Source of the DNA: Saccoglossus kowalevskii
Lineage: Eukaryota > Hemichordata > Enteropneusta > Harrimaniidae
Length of the DNA stretch: 48,891 bases
Assembly (NCBI RefSeq): GCF_000003605.2
Contig: NW_003128865.1
Location: 316,355 to 365,245 of the forward strand
Reading direction: 5' to 3'
How positions within the stretch are numbered: the stretch's first letter is position 1; every line of letters begins with the position of its first letter. The position numbers and the translations under genes were made by a program. Positions 19,862-31,800 of the stretch are shown piece by piece. Below the pieces are notes generated by a model. The model was not told the DNA's origin. It saw nothing but the letters and a program-made list of their open reading frames with translations, and did not search any database.

Positions 19862-22800
19862 GTAATTAACTTTATTTGTACTTTTTTGACATAAATATAT
19901 GGTATATAAGAATGATTTCTATATAGTATTTACTCGTATCAAAAATAATATTGTATTTTAAAGTAAATCCTCCTTTTATGAAATGAGATTATACGAAAAT
20001 ACCGCAAAGTATGCACGAAGGTGGTACGGGGATCGTGATCGTATAGATCGACTCGTAGCGTTCCCATACAGCCTGTGTTCATACTTTGCGGCATCCACGT
20101 GATTACCTCAACTTTATTATTTACATCTTTTCTCTGCTTGTATTAATATTTCGATGAGAGATAACTGGCCAAAATGGCCAAAATGAACGTTACACGGCGC
20201 TGTGCGAAGATTCGCGGTCAATGCATGTTCAGTGACGGGATTCCATCACGCCGTGGCAGCGCTTCTGCAACTGAAGTCAACAAAGGAAAGCTTTCGAATG
20301 TGACGTAAGCTTGACGGACAATTTCCACAAGCCTGTAGGCTGATTCGCTCAGCTCCAAAAACAGCAACATCTTTTTTTGGTGTTGCCATGGTTTATACTT
20401 AAAACCGGCGCCCCGTTTACGAAGTTTCCAACAAAAATTCAGTCTTCAGAATTCAATTCACTTTATTACTGGCGCGTCTTTTGATGTTAACATTATCTTC
20501 ACGCAAGTTAACCCTTTGACCTAGATTTCGATAAGATGACAAACTTTTTATTCCTGCAAAATTTTGTTAGCACTGTGAAATATTAAACTATTAAACTTGA
20601 CACGATTAATAAATTGTAGTTACCCTGTATGCTTGGTTTTATATAATATCCATGGACCGCGTCTACTGCACTACATTTATCACCCTAGCCCATGCACTCT
20701 GTTGACAGTTGTGTTACCTTCAACGTATTTTTTCTTAGAAATGTTCCTGCCGTTGCTATCATCTGGCGGGTTCCAAATACTTGTCTACGGTCAATTTTCG
20801 CTCCAGTTTGACACAGCTAAATTTGCTTGTCGTGAGAAGTGTTTAGAGTGTTGTTGATTGTTTTCAACGTGACTTGTATCCAATGGTAGACGTAGTTTGC
20901 CTCATGCTCATAACAGACCCACGAAATAAATTGAGTAATTTCTCTGTCACAGAGCTCGTGATAACTCGTTTGTCTGGTTCAAATCTTGGACCAGTTTTAC
21001 AGCTTGAAGTTTTCACTGCTGTTGTCGTGACTATTTACGATTTATATTATTCGGATCTATATTACTCGGATAGTTTGACAGATAACTGAATTTATTATTT
21101 AAATGTCGTATGAATCTACCACTGGTTCATTTTTGACAGATTACGATTTTATCATATATTCTGCTCCTGGTTTTTAGTTTGACATATTTGACAAAAGCCG
21201 AATTAAATTACAAATATTGCGCGTGCGACCGGTTTTACAGTTCATTCAAAGTTCAAACTTGGCTGGGGGGGGTACAGTTGATGCAGTGTAACCATGTAGG
21301 TGCTGGTGGTCTCGTCGGTGCGCAACTCAGCCAAAATTAAAACCACGATCATTTGAACGCTGCTATAACAAGACTGGGAGATTTAGCGCGAAGGTATTAA
21401 AAAATCATTTTTTTAGGGCTGTAATCATGGCAACGATGGGCCAGGAACTATTATAAACGAAATCGGCCCAGCCAAAACAATCATGGAAGAGTCCGAGGTT
21501 TGTAATCTAAGATTTGTAAGATTTTCAAATATCACCACGACAACGGTAGGCCAAGCTAACTATCAAGCTTGAACGAAATAAATCCAGCAAAAAAATCACA
21601 GAAGAGTTAATACGTGAAGACACAGAAAATCACCCCCCCACACACACACACACACACCTACACACACACAAGTTATTATAAGAACAATCCTAGCGGAGCG
21701 GACTCCAAAAGGCCCATTCGAACGCGTCCGTAACACTTTCGGTCATATCCGTACGACATTTTACGAGCGGATAAATATATTTTGTGTGTGTGTGTTAGAT
21801 GTATAACAGTATTTTGTATTTTTTTTAATATTTCAGTGTTTGTTGAAAGTGTTTTACGATATTTTATTATAACTGTTATTTCTAGTACATTACGTCAGCA
21901 ATTTTCACTAGAATGCCTAGATATTGCTTGATAAAAGCACGTTTCATTTATCGTTCAATTGACAACTGTTGGTGTACTGACATATTTAAATTTATAACCA
22001 TTTGTTTGATTACCACAAAATGAATCATATCTCTCATTGTAAACAGAGGACGAAATTAAAAAAAAAATATGCCTTTTCTGGCACAAGCAGTTTGCCCGTT
22101 TCCATAACTACACGAAAATGACGACACTAAATACGTCAGTACCACCATGATAATCACTTAAATAGTTCTACTAACGTCAATATGGAATGTGATTCTGCTT
22201 TGAAGTTTGCCATCTATTGTACTCAAATAATACCCAACAGCATATCATGCAGTAATGTGAGACGCGCACTACATCGCATGACGTTAACGACGATGGTTAT
22301 TCAGTGATATATCCGTAGTCATGGATACTGACTGTTCGCTGAAATAGAGAATGAAAAGCGGTATATTGGGCGTGGAGACATCCATTAGTAGTTGCTGACA
22401 TCAATGACGTTAAGAATAATTTATCACAATGGACATTTTTTACTGCGATGTATAGAGTACACATATGCGTGGATTATATGGACTACAAAAAAAAAATCAA
22501 ATGTATTATACCACACCTTCGAAATATTCTTTCTTATATTTGAGGGCAACAAAAAATTGTGTGCTAATGATTTTCCATGTCCGCTACCATGTTTCGTAAC
22601 TATGTGCAATCAGCAGTTCTTTAAATCGAAAGAAAATTTGAGATCAGAATCACAGGTTGCATATCACGCATCAGTCCCTATGAATTTGCAATAAATCGTC
22701 ATACTCGATGTGTATATCGAGGAGCGAAAACTATTGACGGACGAGGGGATATGTGTCATATTTCAATTACTGGTATGCATGTGTATATTTCATCTAACCA

Positions 22801-25800
22801 TTCTTCCTTACATTCTTAGTTTATGTGTATATAGCATCTATACATTCACTGTTCATTTTCAATTTCTAAACTAGTTTAAATATTACATCTATCACTTTTT
22901 TATTCCTGTCTATTGTGTGTGCATATTGCTCTCAATTTTCCATTCAATTCTCTCCCAATTCTGCGTTTTATACTATACACTTAATGACTTAATGACATGT
23001 GTATCACACAGGAAGTCCTACCATTACAAATCTAGATGATACTGTACAGATTGGTGAATTGAGTCCAGGAGGATCGGTCGTTAAGGTTGTGGAAGCAACG
23101 GACGACGATGGCGATGCTTATTATTGTATCATGTCTGCAAGTCCGAACGACGGTAACTTTATAATAAACACAGGTATGCAAGCCATATTATATTAACATT
23201 CTAACGAATAAAAAATACCTGACTAGTTTAATAAATCTGATTTTGTATGGTAACACATTTAATATTCTGTTCATTCTATATGTCTGATTCACTACTTGTA
23301 AGCTAACACAGTGGTCGTATTCTGTAAGCATGTATCCAATACATCGTGGAGCATCCTATGTCATTTTTTGTATTAATGATTACCGTAGATACACACCTGT
23401 TAAAATCAGTTTACTATAGTAACGCGTTTACCATCACCATAATTATAGTTTAGATGATGTATTGGTAACAATTCATGCCATTTACATAATCAGTTGGACC
23501 ACTGGACACGGGTGTGTGGACGTTATTTCGGTTCTTTTGAAGTATATACAGTAGATTTACTAATTGAAATCATATTTATTAAAGTTATTGTTCATACATG
23601 AGTTGTTCAAAACACTATATGTTTTGTAATTTCATTCAGCTGCTGTCAGTCATAATTCAAGATATCGAGATTCAATATAGCGAATGAATTATCTTTTCTC
23701 TGTTAATTGTTTGTGTAATCGATAATTATGAAAATGATCATTAGTGTAAACATTTAGGTATAATATGTTTCTGGTTTTTCAGTTGTTTTTGTCCCCCCCC
23801 CCCCCACGAAAAAACTAAATAATTTCATAAAGTCGAAAACAAAAGTATTTATCGTAGTGTTTTATTGTGTCTCGGGAAAGTTGAACCTTCCATGTACTAG
23901 GTGAACACGCAAAACATATATTGGGTATATTGAGTTGCTTGGTTACGCCAACCATTTAAACGTTTGATTATTTTTTGCAATAATATACAAAAGATGTCGT
24001 TTACTGTATACAGTGTGTTGTCAAAATACACATACATTAATGTACTTACTACTCGTACAAAGGTATTACATATTACACAGAGCTCGTGACTTGTGAGGCA
24101 ACTAGATGAATTTAAATTAGCACTATGATATTAGACCCAAGAAATCAATTCACTTCTAGCCTGCTGCCATGAGGTAATGAACACCTAGAGGAAGGTACCC
24201 AGTCAAACACCACATATTCGTATACGCACTGCACAGAATGAGAATGCCAAACACAATCACATACAAATGTAGATATACTTTGTAATACATGGTCCACATC
24301 CAAATTAGAATATACGGTGACAAAAATAGAATAAGAAATATAACATAACCCAGGCGACGTGCACTGAAGACATCTTTCATCAAAAAGAAAGAATCCTTAA
24401 ACCACAACAGCTGTAATTAAAAGGGAGATTATGAGAAAGAGATGGTTAGGTTTTGTTTCAGGTCCTCACAGTTTCCACAAATATGTATTTTTTCACTTCT
24501 CGATGTTTCAGTTTCTGGAAACTAAAATACACATATATTATAGTTACATTCGTCACAATTCATTTTAGTTATTAAATACATCAATTTCCTCTACTTTCTT
24601 GTTTTCAACAGGTTCAAACACTATATACGTTAGCGATCCGCACACGTTAGACTTTGAAACCTTGACTGAGTACAAACTCACAGTGACGTGTCATGACAAT
24701 ATCAATGCTGGTACACCTCGAGTACTGACGGTTCAGATCACTAACGAGAATGAAGCACCGCAAATACCCAGCTTACCAGCCACGGCCAGCGTACTTGAAG
24801 ATGCTGTCAATTCGGTATCTATATTTGAAGTTAGTGGTTATGACGTGGATGGAAATGCACTGAGTTATTCTCTGGTGGTTACACCCTCTAGTGGCCAGGG
24901 AAAATTTTTTGTTATCAATTCAAGTAAGTATGCATGTGAGAATACATGTATGTGTGTGATACATCACAGGTAAGGTTAGTATCTACCTTGCATGCCCATT
25001 GTATCTTACGAAATGTACGATATGTGCCAAGTTGACACATGCACGATGACGTGATGCACATACGATACATGTCATTTGAACTCATGTACAGTCACTCCAA
25101 TGCATGTATGATACATGCCTAGTGGAAGCATGCCTAGTCACGTAATGCATGTATGATACATGCCTAGTGGAAGCATGCCTAGTCACCTAATGCATGTATG
25201 ATACATGTCTAGTGGAAGCATGTCTAGTCATGTAATGAACGTATGATACATGCCTAGTGGAAGCATGCCTAGTCACGTAATTCATGTACGATACATGCCT
25301 AGTAGAAGCATGCCTAGTCACGTAATGAACGTATGATACATGCCTAGTGGAAGCATGCATAGTCACGTAATGCATGTATGATACATACCTAGTGGTAGCA
25401 TGTCTAGTCACGTAATGCATGTATGATACATGCCTAGTGGAAACATGCCTAGTCACGTAATGCATGTATGATACATGTCTAGTNNNNNNNNNNNNNNNNN
25501 NNNNNNNNNNNNNNNNNNNNNNNNNNNNNNNNNTAGTAGAAGCATGCCTAATCACGCAATGCATGTATGATACATGCCTAGTTTGGAAACATGCCTAGTC
25601 ACGTAATGCATACATGATACATGCCTAGTGGAAACATGCATAGTCACGTAATGCATGCATGATACATGCCTAGTGGTAGCATGCCTAGTCACGTAATGCA
25701 TGTATGATACATGCCTAGCGAAATCATGGCTAGTCACGTAATGCATGTATAATACATTCCTAGTGGAAGCATGCCTAGTCACGTAATGCATGTATTATAC

Positions 25801-28800
25801 ATGCCTAGTGGAAGCATGCATAGTCACGTAATGCATGTATGATACATGCCTAGTGGGAGCATGGTTGCGTAATGTGGATGCGGAGGTGTTAAAATCACTA
25901 TTATACTTTTATTCAATGTATTGTCGGGAAACATATGTTGGTGTATTAAATCACTGTCCTATCCTACGTGGTTTGAGTAATGTGACGTGTCAATTTGAAT
26001 CACGTGATTTACCATACAAAAAAAACATGTTACTTTATACAAGGATATGCTGGACTTACATTTTAAAACTACCTTTTTACATAGACTTGATTATCGGAAA
26101 CTACACTTGTTTGCTCTCCGGGCTTTGGCGTTTTCGTCTCCCCGTTTTAACCATCCGAATAAAGATTACCAGTTCAAACCATACTATGACCACAGTCTAA
26201 ATCATTCGGTGATGTTCATTAATCGATAATCATTTACTGACAATAGCATGTAATATACTCACTGCACAAACAGTTGTAAAACACTCAGTTTTACACAGAT
26301 ATGTTTATTATCAAGATTGTTTATTTTAATTTATTACATAACACATGCAGGAAATGGAACATATCATTTAAGTCAGTTCTTATTACTCACAACAGATACC
26401 TACGATGCGACCGTTTCTATATCTAGCAATCCTTCTTTTGACTTCGAGGATGTTGACCAATATTCCTTAGTATTAGAAGCCACTGATGGGGCATTAACTG
26501 CAACTGGTACCCTGAATGTCGATATTGTGGATATAGCAGAACCACCCATATTTGTAAATGATAACCAAGATATTTATTTGGATGAGGAACAGGTATTCTT
26601 AATTTGATAATTTGAATATAATTACATTAGCGTTTACAGTGTAGACATTTAATAACATGCTGGTAAGTAAACCGAATATTCAATATTTCGCACTGGTGGA
26701 TTCACTACGACATTAGTGAGTATTGATAAAAGTAAACCATAGTCAAAATGTAGTAAATACACTGTATCGTAATTATATTTGCTTCACAGAGTGTTTTGAC
26801 ACAAGTGCCTGTTGACTGGACTGTTACTGACGTGGATGATGTATTAACTGACTTAACATATAATATGATTGCTGGGACCTATTCTCCATACTTCAGTTTA
26901 ACTGGTGGAACAAATCCACAATTACGTATTGCGCAAGTCATGGATTATGAAGCATCCTTCCCAGTCCCATTTCCCTTAATGTTTTCTGTCACGGATCCAA
27001 GAGGCGAGACAGATTTCCTGGTAGTTAATATATTCCTGCAGGATGTCAATGACAATACACCAACATTTTCTCAGGCAGTATATCCTGCAAGTGTGTATGA
27101 TGGCGCGAGACACGGTGTATCTGTTCTGCATGTTCTAGCTGTGGACGAAGATGAACTTGACAACATTACTTACTCCATAGAACCAGAGAATGCATACTTT
27201 GACATTGATTCGTTCTATGGGGAAGTGACTTTGAAACAAACCATTAACGCTACAATCATTGGGTGGACCACTCAGTTTACAGTGGTTGCTATGGATACAA
27301 ACTCGCAGCAAGATACGGCAACTGTTGTGATTAATTTTTTTAATACAGATCTTACATCTGAAATCATCCCCTTTCCATTCGCTGTTGGACAAACATATTA
27401 TAACTGGGAGGTTGCCTACAACGCCGAAGATGGTACGAGTGTTAATAATGTGATGATAGATAACGATTACCAAGGTGATTTTGTATATAAATATTTCATT
27501 TCGTTTAATTATATTACTATCATAAAATGTTGTTTCTGCTTTTTACAACAATTTAGAAACTAGTTACACATACTGTGGGTTTTTATAATAATATGATGTT
27601 ACCATACGTATGATTAATTATATATGTATATATTTTTTGTAGGTAACACTGATTCGATAATATTCAAGTTATATTTATCACATCCACAATTCCAAATGTC
27701 AACTAGTGGTCATGTATTTATTACAAACAAACTGGATTCAGAAAAAAAATATCTACTCACATGCTATGCCGAAGATGATAGTGTACCGCCTGCGGGATCT
27801 GAGTGAGTCATTATAACAGTTACATCTTTCACATGCATGAGAGCAATTACTGCATCATTATTTGTTACTTGTTATTTGTTAAATTAGATATTTGACCCAT
27901 TGAACTATATCCCAAGAAGTCAGCTCGAAAAGGCCTGTCATGAGCACTCCCTACAGTGACTACATGAGCAATAAACAAGCCTTAATCTCTGACGACACAA
28001 ACCACGTGAACTATTGTAACTATAAAATAGCCACGTTCGGGTTTTGTTTAACTGCACAATTTCTGAACATTCCCCTTGAATTCTATAGAAGATTACTTCC
28101 TCCCTCTCCCACTTGAAAATGTGCAGGTGGTGTTGTGTCTGAAGCCGATGTTAGTGGGCTTTTATCAAGTTGAAGCGTCATTCCGCTGATTATTTTGTTT
28201 TTTGCCTCATTTTGCAACACACAGTGTTGAACATTTGATAAACAGTTCCTCGCTAAAAACAACCGTAAAATGGTGGTTTCACTCTGCCTTCTTTTATGTG
28301 GGATGAAGCTAGGTTTAAAATGTACTCTATACCATGTAACTATTTTGTACACACTGTACACATATTTTGTCACAATATGTTAAATAGCTGATCACAGAAA
28401 CCGGAAGAGCTCACTGATGACATTAATGGTGATGCCGTAAGGCCGATACCTTTAATATTATTTACGAGAACTCAATTTTTTTAATTGGTTATGTACCTGC
28501 CTAATAACAATAAAAGATCCAAGATGTACTATCTCCCATTTAAGAGGAATACAAATGGAGTTTGACAAATATGATAACAGGGTTTGTTATTTTATATTTT
28601 AGAAATGTCAAAGCTTGCCAGAATTAATTTTTTTAGGTTGCAACTTATTTGTAAATGTGGTAAAAAAGTGCATGCACCTTCTACATTCGTAGGACAGCGG
28701 TAGCTCTTTGGTGAATATGATATATATGCCGATGGTAGCTTCTTTAAAATTTCGTCAGCTTGTGCTCTGAATAATTTAACCCGCATGTTTAAAACTCATT

Positions 28801-31800
28801 ATTGTGAGAGCATTATATCATAACATTAATATTGATACTTTTAGCAAATCTAATCTAATCTCTACAGGAAATTTTGAAAATGTAACAGCGTAGGTCAGAA
28901 ATTAACTCAATAAACATTACTAATCACCATATGATTAATTATTCGGATTCATAAGAAAATACCAAAAATGTCACACAGCAAAACAACGTATTTGATGTAG
29001 AGATTGTTCACATTTGAGCTGTTTCACGTGATATTGCTGTTGAAATCTGAAATCTTTCAACTTGCAAAAGTAAATTATGCAAATTGTGCTTACACAACAC
29101 GTGGTCACGTGACTTCTTTTAACAATTATTTTTTTATAATACAACATTATTATACTAAAAAGAAGTTTAAGAAGAGACACAAATACATTTTATACAGCCA
29201 ACATCCCTTCTGTTAATATCCACAGCGTTTCTATGATTCGTATCGACACCTACATACCACAACTGGTTGTTGTTGACCTCTATTTGGGGATTTCAGTTGA
29301 CGAATTCACTACAGTAAAGCAAACAGAGTTTATTGAAACACTGGACGATATCTATAATCCGTGGAAGTTTAGAATATCAGCGATTCATGGTGATATACAG
29401 GTTTCTTCAAGAAAACTACTTCAGAGGTAAATGAGTGTAAATGTGTGTAAATGCGATAATTTATTATAAGTGTTGGGGAATATTTATACATGTACACATT
29501 ATTAAGAAAACGTGGAAGACAAGGCAGACTAACAGTACATGACATTATTCAGATGCTTACAAGCTTAATACAGACTACTTTAATAAACTATTATGTCTAT
29601 TATATAGTGTCGTCACATACATTGACATATCTATAAACACAATTTCATTTTTTCAATTCAAAGTTTTGATCTGTGAGAATATAACTATTACAGATTTTAC
29701 AAACGCAGTGTGCCGTGCACCGGCATGTTCCAGCACGTTTACGTATAAATATTCACTGTGGGAAGATATGCGTAGAGGGCGTTTTAGACCATTTTGTACT
29801 GTTATACCAGATAATACGAGCGACGTAGTACTCGACGCTTTTTGGCCAGTGAAAAATAGAGCATGAAAATCACCCGATGTTTTGTGAAACGGTGATCGCA
29901 AGTCAGTGTTGCCCGCGTTCGCCTAGCAAGGGCAATAGTTAAATGAAACTTTTCCTAGCTCCTATAATGATAGATATTGATACATATATTGATTGTATTT
30001 CCAACGCAGCTTGTAGGTACATTTTGTAACAACCCATGACTGTTGTCAGTTATTGTCAGCAAAATAAAAATATACGAGTATAACAATGGTGCATAGCCAG
30101 ATTTCATGACCTAAACACAACATCGATTTCATTGATTTTTATCGATTTGTTTTTTTACGGAATGAGCTCGTATTGGACAACTGGTCAAGATCTACCACAT
30201 ACATGTGTAAATATGTATGTAAAGTTCAGTTTGTGCACTTCACTGGTATGCACGGTCTAACCTCAACAGTATGAATGTCGGAATACTTATTCAACTTGGA
30301 GGTTCGACAATTCCTGGTTTTCCCGTCGACAATGTTAGCTAAAGATAAACATTACTGTCAACAGTCCAACAATTATTGTGCATTCAACAAGTCTTTATTA
30401 ATACATTGAGTTATTTCTATACAGACCATTAACTATTTCTAACATGGATTTCTACTCAGCACTGCCACTGTGGAAGTATATGCTTTAACAAACGATCTTA
30501 CTGACAGTCAAGACAATGTCGACATGATTAAAGAATTTGTGTACTTTGAGGAGCTCACAGCGGCAATGAGAAAAGACACAGATGGAACACCCATGGCTAT
30601 CATAACTGGATCGGAGTTTGACAATTTTCCTATAGTTAAGGTGGAACCAGCGACTGAGCTAATTACAACATATAACATCGGCAACTGGTGGCTTGAAACT
30701 GTTGCGGGCAATGTTACAATTGCCTTTCTTTCGTTACTGGGACTTTTACTCTTTCTGCTAATTGGATTTTGTTGTTGGCGGTTCTTTATAGCCAAAAAAT
30801 GTAGACGTGATAAAAAAGAAGTCATTGAGCAGAAAGACACAAAGTTAGTATATACATAATAATGCGTGTAACCTTTACCATTAATCATACCGTTTTATTT
30901 GTTAACCCTTATAATGTTTTGAGTGTGATGTGTTTATTCACAAACCGGATATATTCATCCGCTTTCAGAGTCTCGAAGTCTTCATTTGTCATTTTCTTTA
31001 GTTAATGTATGAATTTGAATTCGCTGTTTTCATTTCAGACATTGTGTGATTGAAATGCCTGCTGTGGAAGACAAACCTCTGCCCCAAATGCATGACAGGG
31101 AAGCACATATAATGACTAAGGACAAAAACAAGACTGACATGTCCGAAGAATCGTCTACAAAACCTGCATTGTTTAGAGAGTCGAATATAGCCGTTCATAA
31201 ACAACCAGTTACCACAATACAATATACCAAATCTGTACCAAAGGAAAATGAAAACACCTCACACACTACCAAGACTACATTGTCATTTGCAATCCCCGAT
31301 ACTAAATCCAAATCATCCGTTGTTTCTCCTAAACAGCCGTCCAACCTTCCAAACTCAAACTCAACCACCAAATCAACATCTGTATCCACGCCATCCAAAA
31401 ACTCTCCCTCCCAGATGACTGACAAAACCACGTTGACATTTAGAGTGGACGACCCTAAATCACAGTCAGCCACCAAAGACACGGCCACACAGCCGTCTAC
31501 TCTTCTAAACAGATCGACTGATACCACCACATCAACATCTGCATCCACACCATCCAAAAACTCTCCCACCCAGATGACTGGCAAAACTACGTTGACATTT
31601 AGAGTGGACGATCCCAAACCCCAGTCAGCCAAAGACACGGCCGCACAACCACCTATTCCAATCATATTGACAAACGATGATACCGATTCCATTGGGTCAT
31701 TTCACTCTGATGATGACGAAACAAAAACTCCGACGAACAAAAGTGAGTTAAGTGAAAAATAACAATATGTACGCTTAATTTTATTTAAAAAGTATGCTCA

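Larger units (their letters stand above)
24924..26395 (+). other. Gene B intron 3, mostly minisatellite
   Basis: Holds the 45-bp minisatellite (25085-25862) and the gap at 25484-25533. ORFs on either strand here arise from the repeat, whose 45-bp period is divisible by three. Confidence 0.85.

Noticed and set aside
25187-25791. Minus-strand ORFs with a 15-residue repeat
   Set aside because: Direct translation of the 45-bp minisatellite; period divisible by three keeps the frame open. No start context, splice site or unique sequence.
28083-28786. Minus-strand ORFs within gene B intron 6
   Set aside because: No splice signals or recognisable domain; possibly transposon remnants but unsupported.
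31195-31692. 165-codon minus-strand ORF
   Set aside because: Shadow of the Ser/Thr-rich gene B exon 31039-31742, which has matching splice phases.
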